From Flectobacillus rivi (GTDB taxonomy: Bacteria; Bacteroidota; Bacteroidia; Cytophagales; Spirosomataceae): a stretch of DNA of 64,000 nt. The position numbers were made by a program, and so were the translations under genes. This document shows, piece by piece, positions 44,874 through 53,952 of this stretch. Location: positions 91,160 to 155,159 of the forward strand of contig NZ_JASHIE010000019.1 of the NCBI RefSeq assembly GCF_030056655.1, in the 5' to 3' direction. The notes below the pieces were generated by a model. It ran no database searches and had not been told where the DNA came from. It was given only the letters and a program-made list of their open reading frames with translations. Within the stretch, counting starts at the first letter, position 1, and every line of letters starts with the position of its first letter.

Positions 44874-45263
44874 TTAACTAGGAATAGTTTCTACCAAAAT
44901 TTGATTTCCTTTTTTGTCAAAGTAAATACAAGTCATATCCTCTAGCGATACAATCCATTTTTCAATACCAGATTTGGCGCAATCTTTACAAAATTGGTAA
45001 TAGTCTGTTTTTCCAGCTTGATGAGCTTTGAGGTCTTCTGCAAAAATGCTTGGAGTACATTCATCTTCAATGAGTAGTGCATCATATACGGGCTCAGATG
45101 AGGTTTCAAAGTTGTTTTTACCCCAGTAATTCGTGTGACTATCATTTACCCAAGTTTCAAAACCTACAACCCCAAATGCCTTGATTTCTTGGATGTATAA
45201 AGGAAAATCTGCGCCAGATTTTACCTTTTCGTGTGCTTCATTGATTTGTTTTACTGTAAACAT
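44874..45263 (-). CDS. DUF1398 family protein (YbcV-like)
   Basis: 129 residues with the family landmarks FTVKQINEAHEKVKSGADFP, GVVGFETWVNDSHTNYWG and CKDCAKSGIEKWIVSLEDMT. DUF1398 proteins are small, soluble and of unknown function, widespread in Bacteroidota and enterobacteria. Confidence 0.88.
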   Translation of the reverse strand: MFTVKQINEAHEKVKSGADFPLYIQEIKAFGVVGFETWVNDSHTNYWGKNNFETSSEPVYDALLIEDECTPSIFAEDLKAHQAGKTDYYQFCKDCAKSGIEKWIVSLEDMTCIYFDKKGNQILVETIPS

Positions 45264-45343
45264 GTTCGATTTGTTTTAAGTTTGATAGCACAAAATTCGG
45301 CATTTGATTTTTCCAGAAATTGTAAAAAATCGTTGATTTTGGG

Positions 45344-46342
45344 TTACTTATTATTCATTTCCAACTTGGCAAGAAAGTCGCTAAACATCAAATAATTATC
45401 GATTTGAGTATAAACACGAATATTTCGTCCATCATAATTATATTGATATTGCCCATCCGAATTGATTTTTGGAGCCTGTTTTACTACATAAAAACTTGAT
45501 GAAGGGTCTGCCTCAAAATAGGATTGCAAGGCAGTAAAAAGAACCAAAGGACTATCTCCAAGGATATAAGTTTCGCCAATGCGCCCAACGCGACTCATGA
45601 GCGTATGAAGCTCCTTGTACAAATACTCGCCCAATTTACCCTGTGGTTTGACTTTTGTCACCAGATGCGAATATGGAAACAACGCCTGACGATATACATT
45701 TCTTGGAATTTGCCAGAGTTTTACTGCTGTTTTGTTAAACACCGCCATAGCGGCGTTAGGGTCAATATTGAGATTATATTCCACTTTTGAATACCCAGGC
45801 GGCGGTAAAGCAATATCCGTGTATTCTGGTCCACCAATCCAAATCAAAGTAATTTTTCCAGCAATTTCAGGCTTCGTTAATAGTGCCGAAGCTATCTCTG
45901 TGAGTCCAGCACCACAAAGTACATAGAGTGGCTGTTTGGTATCGGTACGCAAGGCTTCGTTGATAATCAGGTCTACCCCAGCACTTTTTACAGGCGTATT
46001 ATCGTCTGTCATACCTGTATTTGAGCCAGCGACTACTGGCACTTTTCCTTCCAAATTCATGATTTGAAGAAGTTCTTTAGCTTTTTTTGCAGCGTTTTCT
46101 GCCTGTGTGGTAGAAGGATCAAATCCATCTTTGACACTCAAATGCGAACCAATAATCCCACGAATATCAACCGAAGGCGATAATAATAAGTGTGCCATTT
46201 GGAACAATCCATCGGGATCACCACTAAAATCATTATCGACAATGACACGCATACGAGGTTTGATTTCGGAAGGAATAGTCTGACAGAAAGGAGTAAGACT
46301 AGCTATTACTAAAGAGAGGGACAAGATTATTTTTTTCTTCAT
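45344..46342 (-). CDS. Secreted nucleoside hydrolase-like protein
   Basis: 332 residues with a signal peptide (SLSLVIASLTPFCQ). The calcium-binding signature appears as DNDFSGDPDG, a variant of the DTD-x-G-x-DD motif of inosine-uridine hydrolases, followed by VVAGSNTGM and ITLIWIGGPEYTD. It probably cleaves N-glycosidic bonds of nucleosides in the periplasm, but the changed signature leaves the exact substrate uncertain. Confidence 0.85.
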   Translation of the reverse strand: MKKKIILSLSLVIASLTPFCQTIPSEIKPRMRVIVDNDFSGDPDGLFQMAHLLLSPSVDIRGIIGSHLSVKDGFDPSTTQAENAAKKAKELLQIMNLEGKVPVVAGSNTGMTDDNTPVKSAGVDLIINEALRTDTKQPLYVLCGAGLTEIASALLTKPEIAGKITLIWIGGPEYTDIALPPPGYSKVEYNLNIDPNAAMAVFNKTAVKLWQIPRNVYRQALFPYSHLVTKVKPQGKLGEYLYKELHTLMSRVGRIGETYILGDSPLVLFTALQSYFEADPSSSFYVVKQAPKINSDGQYQYNYDGRNIRVYTQIDNYLMFSDFLAKLEMNNK

Positions 46343-46495
46343 GAGATCATAGGGGGATTTGTTTACTAGAAAAGAACGCTTTCTTTGGATTTTACTGAGA
46401 GTGGCAGTGTTGTAAGATGGAATAATTATGGATAGAGGAATTTTAATACAAAAGAATATGTTGGAAAATTAATACATTCTTTGATTTTTACAAAC

Positions 46496-47401
46496 ATGAG
46501 CACAAAATCTGTAGAAGAGTTTTATAATGATGTTAATATTCCGCTTCCTGAAAATTTTAAAAAGGAAATCGGTCATTTTAATGTATTTGCTATCGACGAG
46601 TTTATCCGTGGACTTCGAGAGCGCAATATGATGCCATACAATCGACGTTCTTATTACAAAATCAGCTTGATTATTGGTAAAAATCGTGCTGAATATGCTA
46701 ACAAAGTTTTTGATATTGAGGAAAATGCATTGCTTTTCGCTACTCCCAAAATACCTTATCATTACCTTCCTCAAGATGAGTTTCAATCAGGGAATTTCTG
46801 CGTTTTTACTTCCGAATTTATGCTGAAAAATAAGGTAGGTTTTCCCATTGACGAGCTTCCAATTTTTCGTCCTGATGGATTTCCTATCTTCAAGCTTTCT
46901 CCTGAAGACGTAGAGGAGGTTTCTTATATTTTCAAGAAAATGCACAAAGAATTATCCTCCGACTATGCTTTTAAGTATGATTTGTTGCGAAACTATGTCA
47001 TGGAACTGCTGCATTTTGGTCAAAAACTACAACCTGCCACAGCATTGTATTCAGCTCACAACGCTTCAGACAGAATATCTTCTTTGTTTTTAGAGCTACT
47101 CGAAAGACAATTTCCAATAGAATCACCACAGCAAAAATTACACTTACGAAGTGCTAAAGATTATGCTGACCGCTTGGCTGTTCACGTCAACCATTTGAAC
47201 AAAGTGTTAAAAGATAGTACTGGCAAAACTACCACTGAGATAATCGGCAGTAGAATTGTCCAAGAATCTAAAATACTTTTGAAAGAAACCAATTGGAATA
47301 TTTCTGAAATTGCCTACAGTCTAGGGTTTGAAGAGATAGCGCATTTTTCTAATTTCTTCAAAAGACAAACGTCTTTTTCACCTGCTCAATATAGAATTTA
47401 G
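46496..47401 (+). CDS. AraC family transcriptional regulator
   Basis: 301 residues from the ATG at 46496. The N-terminal two-thirds is a cupin-like sensing domain (NRRSYYKISLIIGKNRAEYA). The C-terminus has the AraC helix-turn-helices: KDYADRLAVHVNHLNKVLKD and ISEIAYSLGFEEIAHFSNFF, ending in RQTSFSPAQYR. In Bacteroidota such regulators often control an adjacent SDR gene; here an SDR starts 97 bases downstream with paired direct repeats between them. Confidence 0.92.
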   Translation: MSTKSVEEFYNDVNIPLPENFKKEIGHFNVFAIDEFIRGLRERNMMPYNRRSYYKISLIIGKNRAEYANKVFDIEENALLFATPKIPYHYLPQDEFQSGNFCVFTSEFMLKNKVGFPIDELPIFRPDGFPIFKLSPEDVEEVSYIFKKMHKELSSDYAFKYDLLRNYVMELLHFGQKLQPATALYSAHNASDRISSLFLELLERQFPIESPQQKLHLRSAKDYADRLAVHVNHLNKVLKDSTGKTTTEIIGSRIVQESKILLKETNWNISEIAYSLGFEEIAHFSNFFKRQTSFSPAQYRI

Positions 47402-47413
47402 CCATTGTTTGAA

Positions 47414-47443
47414 TTTTGCAAATAATGCTTTTCTTTTTGCAAA
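47414..47443. promoter_or_regulatory. Paired direct repeat TTTTGCAAA, candidate AraC operator
   Basis: TTTTGCAAA at 47414-47422 and 47435-47443, 21 bases apart (two helical turns), in the short spacer between the AraC gene and the SDR gene. A TTGAGAGATG...TTTGTAACATC promoter-like stretch follows. Confidence 0.5.
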
Positions 47444-47498
47444 CAAAAGTGTTGAGAGATGTCACAACTTTGTAACATCAAATTTAACACTTACAACA

Positions 47499-48254
47499 AT
47501 GAGCAAAATAGCATTAGTTACAGGCGGTAGCCGTGGTTTAGGAAAAGATGAGGCTATCCAATTAGCCCACAAAGGATTCGATGTAGTGATTACCTATCAA
47601 AGTCAAAAAACTGATGCTGACGCTGTGGTTGCCGAAATTCAGGCAATCGGGCAGAAAGCAGCAGCTATTTCTTTAGACATTTCTAACACGTCAAATTTTG
47701 ACGCATTTATCGCTGAGTTTCAAGGAGTATTAAAAGCAGAATTTGGTACAGATAAGTTTGATGCACTCATTAATAATGCAGGCGTAGGACATTATAGTGC
47801 TTATACAGAAACGACCGAAGCTGATTTTGATAAAATGGTGAACATTCATTTGAAAGCACCTTATTTCTTAACTCAAAAACTTTTACCATTAATGAATGAT
47901 GGTGGAAGTATTTTGAATACTTCATCAGGTTTGGCACGTTTTTCTTACCCTGGATCTTCGGCGTATGCGATTATGAAATCTGCAATAGATACCCTAACCA
48001 GATACCAAGCGGAAGAACTCGGTAGTCGCAAAATTAGAGCTAATTCGATTGCTCCTGGCGCTATTGCGACAGATTTTGGAGGAGGGAATGTTCGTGATAA
48101 CGTGGCGCTAAATCAGGCTATTGCCTCAAGAACAGCTCTAGGACGAGTAGGTTTAGCAGATGATATTGGAAGCGTGGCTGCATTTTTGTGTAGTGACGAC
48201 GCCAAGTGGATTAACGGTCAGCGTATCGAGGTTTCAGGGGGAATTCATAATTAG
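47499..48254 (+). CDS. SDR family oxidoreductase
   Basis: 251 residues from the ATG at 47499; the longer frame from 47409 would cross the promoter region. Cofactor motif TGGSRGLG, then NNAG, a catalytic Ser in LNTSSG, and YAIMK (Tyr-x-x-x-Lys), ending with the typical GQRIEVSGG. The Arg/Ser after the glycine-rich loop favours NADP(H). The substrate is unknown. It is probably induced by the AraC-type protein upstream. Confidence 0.9.
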   Translation: MSKIALVTGGSRGLGKDEAIQLAHKGFDVVITYQSQKTDADAVVAEIQAIGQKAAAISLDISNTSNFDAFIAEFQGVLKAEFGTDKFDALINNAGVGHYSAYTETTEADFDKMVNIHLKAPYFLTQKLLPLMNDGGSILNTSSGLARFSYPGSSAYAIMKSAIDTLTRYQAEELGSRKIRANSIAPGAIATDFGGGNVRDNVALNQAIASRTALGRVGLADDIGSVAAFLCSDDAKWINGQRIEVSGGIHN

Positions 48255-48419
48255 GACTGTACGAAGGATTTCAAACTATTGCGGATTTGGGATTTCTGAT
48301 TTCGGAAATGAATTAAAATACTTTTATTTTTTACAAAATATAAATAAAAAAGTAGGTTCCATTTTCGAAATTCAACATCCGATGTTCAAAATAGATTGTA
48401 CTTAAAACGCTTCGTACAC

Positions 48420-48640
48420 TACTAACGAATAATAGCCATATTGGGACAAGCATGAATAATCCTGAGTTGTAAAACTAGGATTATGCTCCAACTTTTCATT
48501 AAAAAGCGGTCGAAAATTGTTTTTCGACCGCTTTTTTGATATTACTCCGCTATGGCTATCTCTGCTTAAGACGTAAAGAATCACGTCTCTACAGCCTAGA
48601 ATATGCATTCATTTACGCAATCTCAATTCACTCAATAAGT
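48420..48640. repeat. Symmetric terminator/palindrome module, copy with full right half
   Basis: Centre hairpin AAAAAGCGGTCGAAAA (48501-48516) with TTTTCGACCGCTTTTT (48521-48536). The right side has a diverged GACGTAAAGAATCACGTCTC palindrome and CAATCTCAATTCACTCAAT words. It fills most of the 48255-48749 gap. Confidence 0.7.
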
Positions 48641-48749
48641 TTGTGTTTTAAACCGTCTCTTTCTGAAAATTATATACATCTATTCGAAAATTCTGTAACA
48701 ATTCTCCTCATAACATCCTCTAATTTTGTATCCAAGAAATCGATATGAC

Positions 48750-50954
48750 ATGGAAAATTTAGAGGAACATACTACAATTCATATTCAAGTCCCTGTTACA
48801 GGAATGACCTGTGCTGCCTGTGCATTAAGCGTAGAGAAAGTCCTAAAAAAGCAGGAGGGCGTTGAAAATTGTGCTGTCAATTTTGCCAACGAAACTGTTC
48901 AATTGACGATTGATAGCGACAAAACTTCTATCGAAAAACTACAGTCCAAAGTACAATCTGTTGGTTATGATTTGATTTTGCCTTCGGATGATACCCGAAC
49001 TCAGGTTGAGGCATACAAAACTCAAAAACATGATTCTTTAAAAAGAAGCGCTATTGGTTCTGCGATTTTGGGCATACCTGTTTCTATTTTAGGCATGTTC
49101 TTTATGAATGAACCGTGGGTGCCTTGGGTGTCTTGGATTTTATCTACGCCAGTGGTTTTCTATTTTGGAAAAAACTTCTTTTTCAACGCATGGAAACAAG
49201 CGCTTCATGGGAGCGCCAATATGGATACACTCGTGGCTGTCAGTACAGGAGTAGCCTACTTTTTTAGCGTTTTTACCACCCTTTTTCCTGAGTTTTGGCA
49301 CCATCGAGGCTTGCATGCCCATATCTATTTTGAAGCATCTGCCATTGTGATTGTTTTTGTGTTAATTGGAAAACTTTTGGAAGAAAATGCCAAATCTAAC
49401 ACCTCTTCGGCCATCAAAAAGCTCATTGGTTTTCAACCTAAAACGGTTTGGCTCATCGTTAATGGCGAAGAACAACAAGTGCCTATAGACGAAGTTCGAG
49501 TAGGGGATAGGGTAGTTGTTAAACCTGGGGAACGTATTGCCGTGGACGGAAAAGTCCTATTCGGACATAGCTTTGTTGACGAAAGTATGATTTCGGGCGA
49601 ACCTATTCCAGTAGAAAAGTCGAAGGGAACAAAAGTCTTTTCTGGAACTATTAACCAACAAGGAATTTTGAAGTTTTTAGCTGAAAAAGTAGGTTCTGAG
49701 ACCTTATTATCCCAAATCATCAAACGAGTACAAGAGGCGCAAGGCAGTAAAGCGCCCATTCAAAAGTTGGTTGATAAAATTGCCAGTGTCTTTGTGCCTG
49801 TCGTATTAGGAATAGCGATTGTCACCTTCATTTCATGGATGGTTTTTGATGGAACGAATGCTTTTTCCTATGCGCTAATTACCTCTGTTTCGGTGTTAGT
49901 AATTGCGTGCCCCTGCGCATTAGGACTGGCAACCCCTACGGCAATTATGGTCGGGATAGGCAAAGCAGCCGAAGAAGGAATGCTGATTAAAGATGCTGAG
50001 AGTTTGGAATTAGCACATCGTTTAGACACCATAGTTTTGGATAAAACGGGCACATTGACCGAAGGAAAACCAAGTATCAAAGACAGTTTTGGATTAGAGG
50101 ACAGCCACATAATTGACCTATTTGTGAGTGTAGAACAAGCCTCTTCACATCCATTAGCACAGGCTATTATTCCATTTTTGAAAGAAAAAAATGGTAAAAC
50201 TCAAACTTTGAGTCATTTTGAAAATGTTGTTGGGAAAGGAGTAAAGGCTGTTTTGGAAGAAAGTACCTACTTTTTAGGAAGTGTCAAATGGATGCGTGAA
50301 TTGGGGATATATCAAGAAAATCAATTATATCATCATTGGCAAAACTTGGGATATACCACTGTATTTTTAGCGAATGAGAAAGAAATATTAGCTGGAATTG
50401 CCTTAGAAGATACCATAAAACCTGATGCAAAAAAAGCGATTTCAGCCTTGCAAGAGTCTGGAATAGAGATAGTCATGCTAACGGGAGATAATCACAAAAC
50501 AGCCCAGAAGGTAGCGCTTGAACTTGGAATAACACAATTTAAAGCTGAAGTACTGCCAAGCGATAAATCTAAGATTGTCAGAGAATTTCAACAAAAAGGT
50601 AATGTTGTCGGAATGGTAGGTGATGGTATTAACGATTCGGAGGCTTTGGCTCAGGCGGATGTCAGTATAGCGATGAGTAAAGGTTCGGACGTAGCGATGG
50701 ATGTCGCAAAAATTACCTTGATTTCAGATCAGTTAACCAAAATTTCTGAGGTAATAAACTTATCCAAAAGAACACAGTCCATTATTCAACAAAATTTGTT
50801 TTGGGCTTTTATTTATAACATCATTGGGATTCCAATAGCGGCTGGGGTGTTGTTTCCGATCAATGGTTTCTTAATGAACCCGATGTTGGCGGGTGCAGCG
50901 ATGGCATTTAGTTCAGTATCAGTAGTGACAAATTCTTTAAGATTGAAAAAGTAA
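48750..50954 (+). CDS. copA: Copper-exporting P-type ATPase (CopA-like)
   Basis: 734 residues from the ATG at 48750. One N-terminal HMA domain with GMTCAACALSVEKVL, then eight membrane helices. Actuator TGE appears as SGEPIP, CPC in IACPCALGLATPTA, DKTGTLTEGKP, a HP motif in SSHPLAQAI, and GDGINDSEAL. The N-terminal CxxC and CPC motifs indicate Cu(I) export from cytoplasm to periplasm. It is distinct from the CcoI-type pump at 21520. A CopZ-like chaperone gene follows after 50 bases. Confidence 0.94.
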   Translation: MENLEEHTTIHIQVPVTGMTCAACALSVEKVLKKQEGVENCAVNFANETVQLTIDSDKTSIEKLQSKVQSVGYDLILPSDDTRTQVEAYKTQKHDSLKRSAIGSAILGIPVSILGMFFMNEPWVPWVSWILSTPVVFYFGKNFFFNAWKQALHGSANMDTLVAVSTGVAYFFSVFTTLFPEFWHHRGLHAHIYFEASAIVIVFVLIGKLLEENAKSNTSSAIKKLIGFQPKTVWLIVNGEEQQVPIDEVRVGDRVVVKPGERIAVDGKVLFGHSFVDESMISGEPIPVEKSKGTKVFSGTINQQGILKFLAEKVGSETLLSQIIKRVQEAQGSKAPIQKLVDKIASVFVPVVLGIAIVTFISWMVFDGTNAFSYALITSVSVLVIACPCALGLATPTAIMVGIGKAAEEGMLIKDAESLELAHRLDTIVLDKTGTLTEGKPSIKDSFGLEDSHIIDLFVSVEQASSHPLAQAIIPFLKEKNGKTQTLSHFENVVGKGVKAVLEESTYFLGSVKWMRELGIYQENQLYHHWQNLGYTTVFLANEKEILAGIALEDTIKPDAKKAISALQESGIEIVMLTGDNHKTAQKVALELGITQFKAEVLPSDKSKIVREFQQKGNVVGMVGDGINDSEALAQADVSIAMSKGSDVAMDVAKITLISDQLTKISEVINLSKRTQSIIQQNLFWAFIYNIIGIPIAAGVLFPINGFLMNPMLAGAAMAFSSVSVVTNSLRLKK

Positions 50955-51004
50955 AAAAGGAGAAATCATCTCAAATCAATAGTTAAATTATAAAAACAAA
51001 AATC

Positions 51005-51217
51005 ATGGAAAAATTACAATTTAAAACGAATATCAATTGCGGGAACTGCGTAAGCAAAGTAACCCCTTTCTTAAATCAGGTGGAAGAAATCGAAAACTGG
51101 AAAGTTGACACCTCAATTCCCGAGAAAATATTGACTGTCGAAGGTGAAGACCTTTCAAGTGAAAGAATCAAAGAAGTGGTAGAATCTGCGGGTTTTGAGA
51201 TAACTGTTATTGCATAA
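51005..51217 (+). CDS. Heavy-metal-associated (CopZ-like) chaperone
   Basis: 70 residues, a single HMA ferredoxin-like fold with the metal site NCGNC (Cys-x-x-Cys) near the N-terminus and the final strand GFEITVIA. It probably carries Cu(I) to the neighbouring CopA. The usual Met before the site is replaced by Ile-Asn, so metal preference may differ. It is cotranscribed with copA. Confidence 0.88.
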   Translation: MEKLQFKTNINCGNCVSKVTPFLNQVEEIENWKVDTSIPEKILTVEGEDLSSERIKEVVESAGFEITVIA

Positions 51218-51292
51218 TTTGTATTTAGTGAGTTGAGATTGAGTGAATGAGTGATTATTTTTTTCACTTGAAATAAAAGTAGAACAAAACCC

Positions 51293-51340
51293 TATGCCCT
51301 TGCTAGTGCTGGATTCTTATCCAGCACTAGCAAGGGCATA
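51293..51340. terminator. 22-bp perfect hairpin with four-base loop
   Basis: The arms 51293-51314 and 51319-51340 pair without mismatch around TCTT; the left arm contains CCTTGCTAGTGCTGGAT. A T-rich tract begins about ten bases on. Unusually long for a terminator; it follows the copA/chaperone pair. Confidence 0.65.
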
Positions 51341-51428
51341 ATAATATTTTTTTGTTACAGGATATTGATAACTAATTATTTAGTTTTATCTTGGTGTGTC
51401 AAATACACTAAACTAAAATTATCCTAAA

Positions 51429-52250
51429 ATGAAAAAAGTTTTATATCTATTAATCGCATTTATCTGCAATTCCATTGTTAGCATTGCTCAAAATTTTAAT
51501 CAAATTCAGTTTGTCGACGATTATTCAAAACTCTTTCAAGTTACTGTAGAAAAAAATAAAGAATCTTCATTCGTATTTATTTTTCCAAATAATAAATTAG
51601 ATACCTCTGATGTATTTTCAGACTTGACTAACAACAACACGCTTTATTTGGATTATATTCTTGAAAATTACTCATCTTTTGAAAGGTCTAAGTTAGTTGA
51701 TTATAAAAATGACATAGTAAGGTTGAAGGAGGTATTCATTGAAGAATTAAAAGAGGATAGCTATTTTCAAAAAAATGTAAATCCCCTCCTGTATTGGTAT
51801 TTGAACTCAAAGCAGCGTTCAGGCGCAGGTAAAAATATTGGACTTTTGAAGAAAGAGAAAATTTCTAAAGAACAATTATTTACAATAGCCAGTAAATTCT
51901 TTCATGCCGTAATGGTAAAGCCAGATAGTAGTGTCTATTTTAAAGTTTGTGTAGGACTCAATGGATTCAAAGGGAAGCCTGTTACGAATGAATCTCATCC
52001 TTTAGTAGAGGCATTTTGTTTCATGACAGTGATGGACTTTGCTCAAATTGGCGGAACAAACTATTATCAAGATTTTAAGTTAAATGTAAAAAAGCTTTCC
52101 AAGGAATATTTAACATTAAGTTCTGAACAACGTTTGACTCTGATTAGAGAAAAGATGTATCAAATTATGGAAAATAATGAAGATTTAAAGAAAATTCTTC
52201 TGAGCGAATATGAGAGGAAAAAGAATATCTTAAGTTTTGAATTAGAATGA
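51429..52250 (+). CDS. Hypothetical secreted protein
   Basis: 273 residues with a signal peptide (LLIAFICNSIVSIAQ). The mature part is mostly helical and charged, with no motif I recognise. Composition is AT-rich compared with the copper genes before it. No partner is apparent. Confidence 0.65.
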   Translation: MKKVLYLLIAFICNSIVSIAQNFNQIQFVDDYSKLFQVTVEKNKESSFVFIFPNNKLDTSDVFSDLTNNNTLYLDYILENYSSFERSKLVDYKNDIVRLKEVFIEELKEDSYFQKNVNPLLYWYLNSKQRSGAGKNIGLLKKEKISKEQLFTIASKFFHAVMVKPDSSVYFKVCVGLNGFKGKPVTNESHPLVEAFCFMTVMDFAQIGGTNYYQDFKLNVKKLSKEYLTLSSEQRLTLIREKMYQIMENNEDLKKILLSEYERKKNILSFELE

Positions 52251-52280
52251 CATTGTTTCAACCTTCCAAATAAATTTCAG

Positions 52281-52352
52281 ACAACGTTGGTCAAAATACC
52301 AATAACGGCTAAAGTCAAAAAGCGGTCAAAATACAATTTTTGACCGCTTTTT
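52281..52352. terminator. Hairpin of the array type followed by a terminator
   Basis: A GTTGGTCAAAATACCAATAAC hairpin-like repeat (52285-52306) of the family seen through 53-58 kb, then AAAAAGCGGTC/GACCGCTTTTT arms (52317-52352). Confidence 0.65.
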
Positions 52353-52405
52353 TAATAAACTTATCCCCAAAATCGAGATGTCGCTATCATTTGTGCTATA
52401 GACAA

Positions 52406-52451
52406 CTATTTCGATTAGGATGCGACTTAAGTCGCACCCTAATCGAAATAG
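52406..52451. terminator. Long hairpin abutting the beta-lactamase stop codon
   Basis: Arms 52406-52428 and 52429-52451 (CTATTTCGATTAGG and TGCGACTT with complements) pair except for one A/C mismatch, with no loop. It touches the stop codon of the minus-strand metallo-beta-lactamase gene. Confidence 0.65.
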
Positions 52452-53213
52452 CTATTCTTTGGGCTTAAACAATCTTGCTGTATAATCTAAAAGCTTTTGA
52501 TCGCCTGCATCTCCATGCCCAGGCACCACAATTTTAACTTTTGGATAACGGGCTTTTACTTCTAAAACGGTTGAAGACCAAGCTTTCAAATTCGCATCTC
52601 CAAGGTAGCCTCTGGTAGCACCCAATTCCTTGATTAAACATCCACCAAACATAATCTCATCTTTGGGGAAATATCCGACTACATTATCCACGGTATGTCC
52701 TTCGCCAATAAACTTTATCGTTACATTTTCATGACCAATCGCCAGCGAAAGAGAGTCTTTGAAGCCATTTTGAGGTAAAATTGAATCGTTCTCCTTGGCC
52801 AATGCGATGGTTTTTTCATTGGCATAAGATGGTATTTGATATTTGTCAAATATTCCCAAACCTCCCAAACAATCATCATGGAAATGCGTAGGAATAATCG
52901 CTTTAATCTTACATTTTTGGGTTTCAGTCAACCACAGAATGAGTTCTTCAGAACCTTTATCATCAGTCGGTGTATCGAAAATGATTGCCTCTTTGTCGTC
53001 GACTACCACAAGACCATTACAAGGCACATTGCCAAAATCATTAGTTTTGAGATAGGAGATATGTTGATATGAATTTGGCGCCAATTGAAGAATGATTAGT
53101 TTATCAGATTTATAGACCTGACGCCTATCAAAATCTTTCTTTTTTAAAGAGGTACATTGAAATGTAAAAGCACATAAAAGAATAAAGCCTGCGGTTCTAA
53201 GAATGGAGTTCAT
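52452..53213 (-). CDS. bla: Subclass B1 metallo-beta-lactamase
   Basis: 253 residues with an N-terminal signal sequence; Cys20 could be a lipidation site, but the -1 residue is Gln, so this is doubtful. All six B1 zinc ligands are present: His110, His112 and Asp114 in HFHDD, His173 in GEGHTVDN, Cys192 in GGC, and His233 in PGHG. B1 enzymes hydrolyse penicillins, cephalosporins and carbapenems with two zinc ions in the periplasm, and intrinsic B1 enzymes are known from several Bacteroidota. No mobile element or resistance gene is directly adjacent, so it looks resident. Hydrolytic spectrum cannot be read from sequence. Confidence 0.93.
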   Translation of the reverse strand: MNSILRTAGFILLCAFTFQCTSLKKKDFDRRQVYKSDKLIILQLAPNSYQHISYLKTNDFGNVPCNGLVVVDDKEAIIFDTPTDDKGSEELILWLTETQKCKIKAIIPTHFHDDCLGGLGIFDKYQIPSYANEKTIALAKENDSILPQNGFKDSLSLAIGHENVTIKFIGEGHTVDNVVGYFPKDEIMFGGCLIKELGATRGYLGDANLKAWSSTVLEVKARYPKVKIVVPGHGDAGDQKLLDYTARLFKPKE

Positions 53214-53333
53214 GTTGTTGCGTATAATTTTTACAAAGCAACGAAATTTTTGTGTTTATTAGTATTGTAGAGGCATATTTGCCATTGCTGGTCAAAATAA
53301 CTACACTATTTCACATTCAAACATTTCTTCCCC

Positions 53334-53834
53334 ATGCAATTAACAAAAATACAACAAGTATTAATCGAAAAAATCATTAGAAGACCTCAGGTGGATAATA
53401 CTCTTTATTCTTATGTTTTTGATATAGAATCTCTGGAGCAAACCATTGGCAGAAAATTACCACAGCCCTTATTAGAACTATTGGCGTTATATGATAACAT
53501 CGGAGATGATATCCCAGTAAATACCGATGTATTTCTCTACGAAGAAGAGGAAGATCCCTTTGGTAATTTTGTAAGTCCATTTGAGTGGGAAGGAATCTAT
53601 CATTCAAATATGGAGGATTATGAAAATTATAAAGAATTTAGTGAGTTTGTACCTTATATGCCTGACCCGAATGATTATTTAATATTTGGATTTACAAGAA
53701 TAAGTGCCTCAATAGCCATAGGTTTGAGAAACGAGATAGAAGGGCAAATTTTCTGGATGAATTTTAGAGATCTAGATAATTTTAATTATTTCAAAATTGC
53801 AGATTCCTTCCTTGAATTTGTAGAGATGCTTTAA
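53334..53834 (+). CDS. SMI1/KNR4 (SUKH)-like protein, possible immunity protein
   Basis: 166 residues, acidic. The pattern SLEQTIGRKLPQPLLELLAL...DNIGD near the N-terminus, the DYLIFGF-type strand and GQIFWMNFRDLDNFN near the end fit the SUKH superfamily, many of which neutralise secreted nuclease or other toxins. No intact toxin gene is beside it. It opens the same-strand, hairpin-separated array of 53.3-58.3 kb. Confidence 0.7.
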   Translation: MQLTKIQQVLIEKIIRRPQVDNTLYSYVFDIESLEQTIGRKLPQPLLELLALYDNIGDDIPVNTDVFLYEEEEDPFGNFVSPFEWEGIYHSNMEDYENYKEFSEFVPYMPDPNDYLIFGFTRISASIAIGLRNEIEGQIFWMNFRDLDNFNYFKIADSFLEFVEML

Positions 53835-53883
53835 AAGAATACTTATTTTATACCAACTAAGTGTTATATAAAACAAGTATTTT

Positions 53884-53917
53884 ACAGCCATTGTCGGTCA
53901 AAAAACCTACGATGGCA
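53884..53917. repeat. Array hairpin (CAGCCATTGTCGGTC type)
   Basis: CAGCCATTGTCGGTC facing CCTACGATGGCAG, directly after the SUKH-like gene. It is a member of the intergenic hairpin family of this array (others at 53281, 54425, 54517, 55273, 56166, 57407, 58358). Confidence 0.6.
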
Positions 53918-53952
53918 GAATACGATTTTTATTCTATTGATTTCGAACAAAT

